This document shows positions 35,367 to 44,070 of a stretch of 64,000 nt of DNA, piece after piece. Source of the DNA: CAVYUC01 sp963771595 (GTDB lineage: Bacteria > Bacteroidota > Bacteroidia > Bacteroidales > Prolixibacteraceae); contig CAVYUC010000017.1 in the NCBI GenBank assembly GCA_963771595.1, forward strand, positions 45,069 through 109,068, given 5' to 3'. Positions within the stretch are counted from its first letter, which is position 1; every line of letters starts with the position of its first letter. The notes below the pieces were generated by a model. It was not told the DNA's origin and did not search any database. It saw only the letters and a program-made list of their open reading frames with translations. The position numbers were made by a program, and so were the translations under genes.

Positions 35367-35369
35367 AAA

Positions 35370-36134
35370 TTAATATATTGGCGAGGTGTATAACGATTCA
35401 AGCCGGTTAATAATGCTTCTGGAAGCAGGAAGTTCCCACGATTTTCCTTCAAAATACATCAGGCACTTCGACTTCTTTTTATCGATTTTGCGCAAATAAT
35501 TTCTGTTAATGCAATATGCACGCCCAATCCTGAAAAAAAGCTGATTGTTAATAGTTTCCAGCGTTTCGTTTATACCGGTTTTAAGGATTACAGTTTCACC
35601 ATTTGTGAGGGTAAGAATTGTTTTTGCACGTTCCGACTTGCAAAAAATAATCTCCTTCAGCAGCAAAACAATTATTCCAGTTTTTTGAAGGAAAACCCTT
35701 TTATCGGTTAAATCCTGTTTTCTGGCATAAATATCAAGTTTCCGTTTCAGTTCCTCCCGTTTAAACTGATTTTGGAGGCGTTCAATCATCTGCTTAATTT
35801 GTTCCGTATCCACCGGTGTTGCAATAAAATCGAGCGGCGCCAGTTTTAGCGAATCGTATGCAAGGCGCTCGTCCGGGGCAATGAAAACCACTCCGGGAAA
35901 ATGATACCTTTTATGCAGTTGCTCCACAAATTCAAGCCCCGACATGTCTGAAAGTTCAACATTTACAAACAATAGTTGCGGCGCATAATTTAAAATTAAT
36001 GCTATTGCCTTTTTGCTGCTGGTGGTGGCTGAAATTATGGATATTTCAGGCATTTTTTCCAACACTTCAACAAGACGAGCCTGTTCCTGTGCTGATTTTG
36101 CCACTATTAAAGTTGTTATTTTATGTTCAAGCAT
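35370..36134 (-). CDS. LytTR response regulator with degenerate (pseudo) receiver
   Basis: A 254-aa regulator. The receiver-like domain (about 5-120) keeps the fold but has lost every phosphorylation residue seen in its neighbour. The acidic pair is Ala12/Lys13, the phospho-Asp is Asn58 (LLFVNVELSDMSG) and the conserved Lys is Thr106 (IATPVD). A LytTR DNA-binding domain follows (FRIGRAYCINRNYLRKI). The start MLEHKITTLIV (ATG 36134) overlaps the upstream regulator by 8 bases. A longer frame to 36239 reads through that gene and is rejected. It probably acts constitutively or by dimerising with the phosphorylatable partner. Confidence 0.85.
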   Translation of the reverse strand: MLEHKITTLIVAKSAQEQARLVEVLEKMPEISIISATTSSKKAIALILNYAPQLLFVNVELSDMSGLEFVEQLHKRYHFPGVVFIAPDERLAYDSLKLAPLDFIATPVDTEQIKQMIERLQNQFKREELKRKLDIYARKQDLTDKRVFLQKTGIIVLLLKEIIFCKSERAKTILTLTNGETVILKTGINETLETINNQLFFRIGRAYCINRNYLRKIDKKKSKCLMYFEGKSWELPASRSIINRLESLYTSPIY

Positions 36135-36888
36135 AATTAAAAGAAGTTGAAAGAAGTTCAGTAATTGCTTTATGGGATGCTTTAATTTGCCAGATATGCG
36201 AATTGCTTTGCATAATACATTTGTCCAAAGTTTTGTCAATACTCCTGATGTAATCCTGATTAATTAAAACTGAGCGGCCAAGCCTGTAAAAATTCTGGTT
36301 TGCAACCATTTCCTCAATTTGCGACAGAGAGCCGCTGGCAACTTCTTCTTTGCCGCTTGTAAGATACAAAACAGTGTAACCATCTTCAGTCTGGCAAAAA
36401 ACTATTTCGTTGGAATTGATAAGTATGTAGCTGTGCCTGGAATTGATCCTGATTTTGGTTTCTTCTTTTAATTTATCAAGCATTTCCTCAAGCCGGCGCG
36501 GCCAATCCCGATCATTCTTTCGCCGGTACTTTTCAACAATATCCATTAATTCGGCACGGCCTACAGGTTTTAACAAGTAATCGTACACTCCGTTTCTGAT
36601 AGCCTGAACTGCATATTCCTTAAATGCTGAAACAAATACAACCGGCACGTCCACATTCCGTTTTTTAATTAAATGAATAAGTTCCATACCCGTTTTACCG
36701 GGCATATTTATATCCATGAAAACAAGGTCGGGATAGTATTCAACCATGAAATATAATGCTTCTTCGGCCTGACTGGCTTCGCCAACAACCTCAACATTTG
36801 GAATTTCGCTTAACAATGATTTCAGCAACAAACGCGCAATTGCTTCATCATCAACAATTAAAATTTTAAATTTTTTATTATCATCCAT
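36127..36888 (-). CDS. LytTR response regulator (canonical receiver)
   Basis: A 253-aa two-component regulator. The receiver is intact: Asp13/Asp14 (IVDDE), phospho-acceptor Asp59 (LVFMDINMP), Ser87 and Lys107 (LLKPVG). Residues ~145-245 form a LytTR domain ending with FYRLGRSVLINQDYIRSI. No sensor kinase is adjacent, so the partner kinase (typically a LytS/histidine-kinase-type membrane protein) is elsewhere. It is transcribed divergently from actA across 366 bp and overlaps the pseudo-receiver regulator downstream. Confidence 0.9.
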   Translation of the reverse strand: MDDNKKFKILIVDDEAIARLLLKSLLSEIPNVEVVGEASQAEEALYFMVEYYPDLVFMDINMPGKTGMELIHLIKKRNVDVPVVFVSAFKEYAVQAIRNGVYDYLLKPVGRAELMDIVEKYRRKNDRDWPRRLEEMLDKLKEETKIRINSRHSYILINSNEIVFCQTEDGYTVLYLTSGKEEVASGSLSQIEEMVANQNFYRLGRSVLINQDYIRSIDKTLDKCIMQSNSHIWQIKASHKAITELLSTSFNYA

Positions 36889-36920
36889 TTTAAATACTTA
36901 CTAATAAAAGTATATTAAAA

Positions 36921-36950
36921 TGTCCCTCCATTTTTTTATAATAAGTCCCT
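36921..36950 (-). promoter_or_regulatory. Direct repeat GTCCCT (23-bp step) upstream of the LytTR regulators
   Basis: TGTCCCT at 36921-36927 and AGTCCCT at 36944-36950 (AGGGAC twice on the coding strand) are 32-62 bp before the regulator start. Two half-sites about two helical turns apart match how LytTR dimers bind DNA, so autoregulation is possible. The motif itself is not a known consensus. Confidence 0.35.
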
Positions 36951-37112
36951 TTTTCAAAAATAAACAAAATACAACCAAATTTCAAGTATTATGTTGAGCT
37001 ATAATTAATTTCAAATATTAACAGCGGAATTTAAAACAATACGAAATGTTCTTTGTTAATTACAATTCTTTAAATTTAGACGGTTATTTTTAAAAACAGG
37101 TTTTTGCTGAAC

Positions 37113-37134
37113 TCCTGTTATTTACCAAACAGGA
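37113..37134 (+). promoter_or_regulatory. Operator-like dyad TCCTGTT-N8-AACAGGA upstream of actA
   Basis: A perfect 7-bp inverted repeat with an 8-bp spacer lies 121-142 bp before actA. It is nested in a larger pairing (TTTTTGC ... GCAAAAA, 37101-37144). No T-run follows on the plus strand, so a protein-binding site is more likely than a terminator. Confidence 0.4.
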
Positions 37135-37254
37135 TTGGCAAAAAATAGCTTGTACAATGTTTTTTTTAATTATATTTAGAAACCTTTAGAGACAATTTTT
37201 GTTAACTTTTTTGTTGTAATAAATAGCCAGAGGTTATAAACTAAACTGAACAGA

Positions 37255-38586
37255 ATGAGAGAATTTTTCTTAGTGAAAACTGATGTTAAACTCGTTAATG
37301 TTTTTATTTTTCTTTCTGTATTAATACTTTGTCTGACATTATCCAATTCTGCTTTTCCCCAGGAAGACAGTTCTGCAACTACACAAAATGACAGTGCAGC
37401 TGTTATTGCTGAAAATGATACAGCAGGTTTGACCAGTGCCGCCGATACTTCTGTAAGTGATAGTGCAGCAGGTAACCAGGCTTTGGAAAGTGACAGTGCA
37501 GTTGCCGGAGAAAACGAAACGCTGGCTGCCGAAGAACATGGTGAAGCAGGCGCCGGAGGCCATTTAATTGACGAAGTTAAACGCGGAAAACGTTTCTTCC
37601 TCGGAATCCTGCCATTCGACAGGCAATATCCTGCCTGCGTTTCCTGCCATAATATAAAACCAGTGGATACGTTAAACTGGAATCCTTCGGCAATTGATCT
37701 GGCAATGAAATATGCGGGTAAAGACTTTGCCTCATTTCAGCAATCCGTTCTGCAGCCATCAGGAGTGAAAATAGAAGCCGCCCATCAAAATATTACCATC
37801 AAGGAAGAAGATTTGCGTTCAGTAAAATCCTACCTCGACAATCTCGCGGTGGAAGGGCCGGCGGTTCCAAAACCCAATGTTAACAACCTTTTGCTGTTCC
37901 TGTTTTTAGGACTGCTAATTACCTGGGCAATTCTGGAACTTCTGTTTTTCAAAAAAATAAAGTACAAAATAATTCCACTGGTAGTTTTATTAATTGCTTT
38001 TGGTTTGCAGGCACAAATGCTCGTAACCGATGCCATTAAACTGGGCCGCCAGGAAAATTACGCCCCCGATCAGCCGGTGAAATTTTCGCACCGTATTCAT
38101 GCCGGCGAAAACGGCATTGAGTGTATGTATTGCCACACCACGGCAGAAAGAAGCAAATCAGCAGGCATTCCGGCAACGGCTCTCTGTATGAATTGCCACA
38201 TCATCATCCGCGAAGGCACAAACAGCGGCAAGTTCGAAATTTCGAAAGTGGTAAATGCAGTTGAAAATGGCGAATCCATTGAATGGACAAGAATTCACAA
38301 CCTGCCCGATCATGTGTTTTTCAGCCATTCGGTGCATGTTGGATCGGCAAAACTGGATTGCAAAAAATGCCATGGTCCGGTTCAGGAAATGGATATCATG
38401 CGGCAGTACAGCGACCTTTCAATGGGTTGGTGTGTAAACTGCCACCGCGAAACAAATGTTAATTTCCGCGACAACGATTATTATGACGATTATATAAAAC
38501 TCCACGAAGATTTAAAAGCCGGAAGAATTGATTCGGTTAAAGCAGTAGATATTGGAGCAAATGATTGTATGCGTTGCCATTATTAG
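37255..38586 (+). CDS. actA: Alternative complex III subunit A, multiheme cytochrome c
   Basis: Periplasmic heme subunit of the quinol:cytochrome c (or HiPIP) oxidoreductase. Six CxxCH motifs are present: CVSCH (128-132), CMYCH (~290), CMNCH (~311), CKKCH (~369), CVNCH (~393) and CMRCH at the C-terminus. The last five form the typical pentaheme unit. The first sits in an extra N-terminal domain before a pair of membrane helices (~208-255). The signal peptide is followed by a low-complexity Asp/Ser/Ala linker (about 37-100). First gene of actABCDEF; actB follows 50 bp later. Confidence 0.93.
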   Translation: MREFFLVKTDVKLVNVFIFLSVLILCLTLSNSAFPQEDSSATTQNDSAAVIAENDTAGLTSAADTSVSDSAAGNQALESDSAVAGENETLAAEEHGEAGAGGHLIDEVKRGKRFFLGILPFDRQYPACVSCHNIKPVDTLNWNPSAIDLAMKYAGKDFASFQQSVLQPSGVKIEAAHQNITIKEEDLRSVKSYLDNLAVEGPAVPKPNVNNLLLFLFLGLLITWAILELLFFKKIKYKIIPLVVLLIAFGLQAQMLVTDAIKLGRQENYAPDQPVKFSHRIHAGENGIECMYCHTTAERSKSAGIPATALCMNCHIIIREGTNSGKFEISKVVNAVENGESIEWTRIHNLPDHVFFSHSVHVGSAKLDCKKCHGPVQEMDIMRQYSDLSMGWCVNCHRETNVNFRDNDYYDDYIKLHEDLKAGRIDSVKAVDIGANDCMRCHY

Positions 38587-38636
38587 ATTCAGAAGTAAAA
38601 AATTGTTCAAAATCTGTAAGAAAGTAAACCCAGAAT

Positions 38637-41579
38637 ATGACTGAATATTGGAGAAGTATTGAAGAATTAAAAGATCCGGCAACTTTCAAAAAGAACGAGT
38701 TAAAGCTGGAGCTGGATGCAAAGCGGGCAACTGCGAAAAAACAATCAGGTTCTTCCAGAAGGGATTTCCTGAAAACTTTTGGTTTTAGTTTAGCTGCTGC
38801 TACAGTTGTGGCAAGTTGCAAAAAGCCAATAGACAAAGCAATTCCGTATCTTGTAAAACCTGAGGAAATAACACCCGGAGTTGCAAGTTATTACGCCTCA
38901 ACTTATTTTGATGCCAATGAATATTGCAGCGTTTTGGTCAAAGTACGGGACGGACGCCCCATAAAAATTGAAGGAAACGATAACTCTTCCATTTCACAAC
39001 AGGGAACATCGGCCCGCGTGCAAGCATCGGTTTTGAGCTTGTATGATGATGCACGGTTTAAAACCCCGCTAAAAGATAAAAATCCGGCATCGTGGGAAGA
39101 AATCGATGTGGAAATCATAGAAAAACTTAACCGGTTAAAACAGGAAAACAGGAAGGTAGTACTTTTAACATCTACCATCATTTCTCCTTCAACAAAAAAA
39201 ATAATTGAACAGTTTTTAACTGAATACCCGAATGTAAATTGGATTCAGTACGACGAAGTTTCGGCAACAGGGATTTTGCTGGCTAACCAAAAAAGTTTCG
39301 GAAAGGCATTTATTCCGGATTACCGGTTTGAAAAGGCAAAGGTAATTGTAAGTTTCGGGGCCGATTTTTTGGGTACATGGCTGTCGCCGGTGGAATACGC
39401 AAAAGGCTATTCGGCGGGAAGAAGATTGTATGCGAAAACGGATGAAATGAACCGGCACTACCAGTTTGAATCGGGAATGTCGGTAACCGGAACAAATGCC
39501 GATATTCGATTCCCCGTTCGTCCGTCAGAAGAAGGCCCGATTTTAGCCACACTTTACAACGAATTGTTAAAAGCCAAAGGACAACCGACAGTTTCAACCC
39601 CTGACAAAACGGTTGATTTAAGTGGCCTTGTTGAAGATTTGCTTGAAAATGAAGGAAAATCCATCGTCATTTCGGGTAGTAACGACATCAATATTCAATT
39701 GATTGTTAATGCCATAAATCAGCTTTTAGGAAATTACGGCTCTACAATTCTTACATCGGTAACATTAAACACTCGCCAGGGAATCGACAGTGAGTTTGAA
39801 TCCTTTTTCCAGGAGCTTCAAAAACAACAGATTGCGGGTGTATTTTTCTGGGGAGTAAATCCGGTTTACAGTTACTACAAAAATATTGAATTGGCAGAGG
39901 CATTAAACAAGCTGGACCTGTCCGTTTCATTTTCCGATCGTATAAATGAAACTTCGGCCGAGTGCAGGTACATTTGCCCGGAACCACATTACCTGGAATC
40001 CTGGAACGATGCCGAACCAAAAACGGGAAAATACAGTCTGGCTCAGCCGGCCATTCAAAAATTATTTGACAGCCGTCAGGTGCAGGAATCATTGGCCCGC
40101 TGGAGCGGAACAGAAAATCCTGATTATTATAAAATTTTAATTGATTACTGGCAGGAAAATCAATTCTCCGGACAATCAAAATTCCCGGAATACCGGCTGT
40201 TCTGGAACAATACATTGCAAAAAGGAGTTTTCGAAAAAGAATCTTCAGGAGGCGAATCAGCGACTTATTCATCAATCGGTTTAAAAGATGCACTGGCAGC
40301 CTCAAAACCAATTCCCGGAGAATGGGAAGTTACATTCTACGAAGATGTTTCCATGCTCAACGGCAGTTTTGCCAACAATCCGTGGTTACAGGAACTGCCC
40401 GATCCGGTGGCAAAAATAAGCTGGGACAATTATGCATCGGTTCCCGTAAAATGGGCCGAAGAAAACGGTTTGCTGAATGAAAGTGTAATCACGATAAACG
40501 GCGTGGAACTTCCGGTATTTATTCAACCAGGGCAGGCAGCAGGAACAATTTCGGTGGCTTTGGGCTACGGAAGAGTTATTGCCGGGAAAGTAGGTGAAGG
40601 AGTTGGTAAAAATATGTTTGCTCTTTCGCCAATTGTAGATGGGGCAAAAAAATTCCGCCTCGACAATGCACAAATAGGTTTTACTGAAAAAACCTATCCG
40701 CTGGCTTTGTCGCAAACCCATTATTCTATGGAAGGAAGACCCATTGTGCGCGATACCACTTACAATAAATGGCAGACTGATCCTTCCGCCGGCAATGAAA
40801 TCCATGAAGTAAACATGGAACACCACGTTACACTTTATCCCGAACCTGAATTTACCGGTCATCATTGGGGAATGGCGGTTGACCTGACTTCGTGCATTGG
40901 CTGCGGAAACTGTGCCATTGCCTGCCAGTCCGAAAATAATGTTCAGGTGGTTGGAAAAGAACAGGTACGAAACCGGCGAATTATGCACTGGATACGAATA
41001 GACCGCTATTTTTCGAACGATCCGGAAAACCCGGATGTGTTCCATCAGCCGGTGATGTGCCAACACTGTGATAATGCACCATGCGAAAATGTTTGTCCGG
41101 TTTCGGCAACACCACACAGCTCCGAAGGATTGAACCAAATGGCATACAACCGTTGTGTGGGCACAAAATATTGCGTAAACAACTGCCCGTACAGGGTTCG
41201 CCGGTTTAACTGGTTCCAATATGTCGACAATGATGAATTTAATTACAATTCGAACAGTGAACTGGGCAGAATGGTATTAAACCCGGATGTTACGGTCCGC
41301 TCGCGTGGTGTGGTTGAAAAATGCTCTTTCTGTGTTCAGCGTATCCAGGAGAAGAAAATAAATGCAAAAGTAGATGGCAGGCCGCTGGAAGATGGAGAAA
41401 TACAACCGGCCTGTGTACAATCGTGCCCATCCAATGCACTTGTATTTGGAGATTTAAGCGATTCCAACAGTAAAATTTCGAAGTTGTTTAAAAATCCGAG
41501 AAATTATTACCTGCTGGAACAATTACATACATTACCGTCAGTGGGATATTTAACCCAGGTAAGAAATAAAAAAGCATAA
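38637..41579 (+). CDS. actB: Alternative complex III subunit B, molybdopterin-like plus Fe-S protein
   Basis: A 980-aa periplasmic subunit. A twin-arginine signal (SRRDFLKTFGFSLAAATVVASC, Arg41-42) shows Tat export. The N-terminal ~700 residues form a molybdopterin-oxidoreductase-like fold that, in characterised ACIII, binds no cofactor. The C-terminal region carries ferredoxin-type clusters: CIGCGNCAIAC (from about residue 753), CQHCDNAPCENVCP, CVGTKYCVNNCP and CSFCVQR ... CVQSCP. Electrons pass from quinol through these clusters to the ActA hemes. Encoded 50 bp after actA. Confidence 0.95.
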   Translation: MTEYWRSIEELKDPATFKKNELKLELDAKRATAKKQSGSSRRDFLKTFGFSLAAATVVASCKKPIDKAIPYLVKPEEITPGVASYYASTYFDANEYCSVLVKVRDGRPIKIEGNDNSSISQQGTSARVQASVLSLYDDARFKTPLKDKNPASWEEIDVEIIEKLNRLKQENRKVVLLTSTIISPSTKKIIEQFLTEYPNVNWIQYDEVSATGILLANQKSFGKAFIPDYRFEKAKVIVSFGADFLGTWLSPVEYAKGYSAGRRLYAKTDEMNRHYQFESGMSVTGTNADIRFPVRPSEEGPILATLYNELLKAKGQPTVSTPDKTVDLSGLVEDLLENEGKSIVISGSNDINIQLIVNAINQLLGNYGSTILTSVTLNTRQGIDSEFESFFQELQKQQIAGVFFWGVNPVYSYYKNIELAEALNKLDLSVSFSDRINETSAECRYICPEPHYLESWNDAEPKTGKYSLAQPAIQKLFDSRQVQESLARWSGTENPDYYKILIDYWQENQFSGQSKFPEYRLFWNNTLQKGVFEKESSGGESATYSSIGLKDALAASKPIPGEWEVTFYEDVSMLNGSFANNPWLQELPDPVAKISWDNYASVPVKWAEENGLLNESVITINGVELPVFIQPGQAAGTISVALGYGRVIAGKVGEGVGKNMFALSPIVDGAKKFRLDNAQIGFTEKTYPLALSQTHYSMEGRPIVRDTTYNKWQTDPSAGNEIHEVNMEHHVTLYPEPEFTGHHWGMAVDLTSCIGCGNCAIACQSENNVQVVGKEQVRNRRIMHWIRIDRYFSNDPENPDVFHQPVMCQHCDNAPCENVCPVSATPHSSEGLNQMAYNRCVGTKYCVNNCPYRVRRFNWFQYVDNDEFNYNSNSELGRMVLNPDVTVRSRGVVEKCSFCVQRIQEKKINAKVDGRPLEDGEIQPACVQSCPSNALVFGDLSDSNSKISKLFKNPRNYYLLEQLHTLPSVGYLTQVRNKKA

Positions 41580-41593
41580 CTAAATAAATACCT

Positions 41594-42979
41594 ATGTACA
41601 AAACAGAGGTTCGCGGAAAGCTAATTGAAGGGGATAAGAATTTTTCCCAGATGTCACGGGAGATTACCGCCCCCCTAAATGATAAAACACCCATCTGGTG
41701 GTACATTGCATTTGTTATAAGCCTCGGAATGTTCGGCTTTGGATTGTACGCAAAGTACATTACTGTAAGCACCGGAATCGGAACCTGGGGTGTTCACAAT
41801 ACCAACGCCTGGGGATGGGCAATTATCAACTTTGTGTGGTGGATTGGAATCGGGCATGCAGGAACGGCATTTTCCATCTTTCTGCTGATTCTGCGTCAGA
41901 AATGGCGTACCGCCATAAACCGAGCTGCAGAAGCAATGACCGTTGTTGCAGTAATCTGTGCAAGTTTATTCCCACTTTTACATATGGGACGTCCGTGGTT
42001 ATTCTTTTATATTTTCCCGTATCCAAACTCCCGCGGTCCGCTGTGGGTGAATTTTAACTCCCCGCTGTTCTGGGATTTTGTGGCCATTTCGGCTTACCTG
42101 CTGATTTCAGCAAGTTTCTGGTATTTCGGAATGGTACCGGATTTTGCCACCATCCGCGACACCACCAAATCGAAAATTAAAAAAGCCGTTTATGGTTTCT
42201 TTTCATTCGGATGGACCGGCGCCAGCAAAGAGTGGCTGCGTTACGAAGCATTAAGTTTTGTGCTTGGGGGAATTGCTGCAGTGCTTGTAGTTTCGGTGCA
42301 CTCCATTGTGGCTACCGACTTTGCCGTTTCGGTGGAACCAGGCTGGCACACCACAATTTTCCCGCCCTATTTTGTAGTGGGTGCAATCTTCTCGGGATTT
42401 GCAATGGTGCTTACCCTGGTGGTACTAATGCGTGTTTTGTACAAACTAAATGATTTTGTTACCGATTCGCATATCGATGCCATCTGCCGTGTGCTCACTT
42501 TTGTTTCGTTAATAATGGGAACTGCTTACCTCACCGAAATATTTTTAGCCTGGTACTCCGGTTCGGAATACGAAATCTACATGTTTTTCAAGGTTCGTAT
42601 ATTCGGGGAATATGCTTTTCAGTTTTGGGCGATGTTTATTTCCAATGCTGTTATTCCGCAGTTATTTTGGTTTAAATCGGTCCGCCGGAACATGTGGATT
42701 GTTTTTGCCATTTCCATCATTATAAATATTGGAATGTGGTTCGAACGCTTTAATATTGTAGTTACCTCGCTGAGCCACGATTATTTGCCGGCAAACTGGG
42801 CCACCTATTCACCCACTTGGGTAGAGGTGGGATTTTTCACCGGTACGCTGGGAATGTTTTTCGCCGGTGTTCTGTTGTTCTTCCGCTTTATACCGATTAT
42901 TGCAATTTCTGAAGTTAAAAGTGTGTCGAAATACAATAAACCACGTAAAGATTACATAAGAAATGCAGGCCATGAATAA
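41594..42979 (+). CDS. actC: Alternative complex III subunit C, NrfD-like quinol-binding membrane protein
   Basis: A 461-aa integral membrane protein of the NrfD/PsrC family with about ten helices. Family features include WGWAIINFVWWIGIGHAGT near the start, GRPWLFFYIFPYPNSRGP, and SLIMGTAYLTEIFLAWYSG. In ACIII this subunit and ActF share the quinol-oxidation site and proposed proton paths. It begins 14 bp after actB and overlaps actD at its 3' end. Confidence 0.95.
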   Translation: MYKTEVRGKLIEGDKNFSQMSREITAPLNDKTPIWWYIAFVISLGMFGFGLYAKYITVSTGIGTWGVHNTNAWGWAIINFVWWIGIGHAGTAFSIFLLILRQKWRTAINRAAEAMTVVAVICASLFPLLHMGRPWLFFYIFPYPNSRGPLWVNFNSPLFWDFVAISAYLLISASFWYFGMVPDFATIRDTTKSKIKKAVYGFFSFGWTGASKEWLRYEALSFVLGGIAAVLVVSVHSIVATDFAVSVEPGWHTTIFPPYFVVGAIFSGFAMVLTLVVLMRVLYKLNDFVTDSHIDAICRVLTFVSLIMGTAYLTEIFLAWYSGSEYEIYMFFKVRIFGEYAFQFWAMFISNAVIPQLFWFKSVRRNMWIVFAISIIINIGMWFERFNIVVTSLSHDYLPANWATYSPTWVEVGFFTGTLGMFFAGVLLFFRFIPIIAISEVKSVSKYNKPRKDYIRNAGHE

Positions 42980-43469
42980 GAATTATATTTTAGGTGTTTT
43001 TAATGACGAAGACAATCTTGTGGAAGCTTTTGAAAAAGTGAGGGAGCAGGGAATTATGCCTGTGGAAGTGTACACTCCATACCCGGTGCATGAAATTCTG
43101 GAAGGCATGAAAAAAAGATCATTCATCACTCATGCGGCATTCTTCTATGGCATTTTTTCGGCACTTGGAGTTTTGGGATTTCTGTACTATGCTGCAGTTA
43201 TCAGCTGGCCCTTAAAATACGGAGGTAAGCCGTTCAACTCTTTTCCCTCTTTTATTGTAGTGACGATTGTAGCTACAATTTTAGGGGTGACCTTGCTTAC
43301 CCTGTTTACCTTTTCGGTGCGTGCAAAAATATTTCCCGGCAAAGTGCCCGAAATAGTGCATCCCCGTGCAACCGACGATAAATTTGTAATTGTGCTGGAT
43401 AAGGATAAACTGGACGGAAAAGAACAAACCATCCGTGGAATCTTTCAAGAACATGGTGAAATTGAATAA
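42972..43469 (+). CDS. actD: Alternative complex III subunit D (DUF3341)
   Basis: A small membrane subunit (about 165 aa) with an N-terminal ferredoxin-like soluble domain (NYILGVFNDEDNLVEAFEKV) and two transmembrane helices at about 60-80 and 96-116, typical of DUF3341/ActD. It overlaps actC by 8 bases from ATG 42972; an ATG at 42963 is also possible. It stabilises the membrane part of the complex and has no cofactor motif. Confidence 0.9.
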   Translation: MNKNYILGVFNDEDNLVEAFEKVREQGIMPVEVYTPYPVHEILEGMKKRSFITHAAFFYGIFSALGVLGFLYYAAVISWPLKYGGKPFNSFPSFIVVTIVATILGVTLLTLFTFSVRAKIFPGKVPEIVHPRATDDKFVIVLDKDKLDGKEQTIRGIFQEHGEIE

Positions 43470-43479
43470 CAGTTGTACT

Positions 43480-44037
43480 ATGAATAAAATAAAATACATT
43501 CTTTATTCCGCTTTAATAACGCTTGTTATAACCTCATGCGACTACAACCGGCACACTACAGGTTGGGAATATTTTCGGGACATGGCACATTCTGCTGCCT
43601 ACGAAACCTATTCGCCAAATCCGGTATTTAAAGATGGCAAAACCATGCAACCGCCGGTGGAAGGAACCATTCCAACTGATTTTATGCCTTATCCGTATGA
43701 AAAAACAGACGAAGACCGGGCACTGGCTGCAGCAACACTGGAGAATCCGCTGGAAATTACCGATGCCAATCTGGAGCGCGGCGAAAGGTTTTACGGCATT
43801 TACTGCAAACAATGTCATGGCGCGGAAGGTGACGGAAAAGGGCGGCTGTTTGTCAGTAAAAAATATACGTATCCGCCTGCCAATCTACTCAGCGAGAAAA
43901 TGATGACAAACAATGAAGCAGCAATTTACCACGTAATTACCGTTGGGTACGGCGTTATGGGCGAACACGGTTCAATGATTCGCCCCGAAGACAGGTGGCG
44001 GATTGCAATGTATGTTAAACAGGTTTTGCAACAATAA
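43480..44037 (+). CDS. actE: Alternative complex III subunit E, monoheme cytochrome c lipoprotein
   Basis: A 185-aa periplasmic lipoprotein: the signal peptide ends LVITSC, and one heme motif CKQCHGAEGDGKG is present, with an axial Met likely in the C-terminal VMGEHGSMIRPEDRW. In ACIII this cytochrome passes electrons from ActA to the outside acceptor. ATG 43480 (MNKIKYILYSALIT) is chosen. An in-frame extension to 43390 would lie inside actD and lacks a signal peptide. Confidence 0.93.
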   Translation: MNKIKYILYSALITLVITSCDYNRHTTGWEYFRDMAHSAAYETYSPNPVFKDGKTMQPPVEGTIPTDFMPYPYEKTDEDRALAAATLENPLEITDANLERGERFYGIYCKQCHGAEGDGKGRLFVSKKYTYPPANLLSEKMMTNNEAAIYHVITVGYGVMGEHGSMIRPEDRWRIAMYVKQVLQQ

Positions 44038-44070
44038 AAAAAATTGGCGAATTCAAAAAAAAGACCCGTT

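Larger units (their letters stand above)
36889..37254. other. 366-bp divergent regulatory region between the LytTR pair and actA
   Basis: AT-rich with no gene. It contains the GTCCCT direct repeat 32-62 bp upstream of the regulators (reported separately), the TCCTGTT/AACAGGA dyad at 37113-37134, and a wider TTTTTGC/GCAAAAA pairing at 37101-37144. No unequivocal TAnnTTTG element was found for actA. Confidence 0.5.

Noticed and set aside
40386..41219. 277-aa open frame antisense to actB
   Set aside because: It lies wholly inside the strongly supported actB gene, has a Cys/His-rich composition reflecting the complementary strand, and shows no domain.
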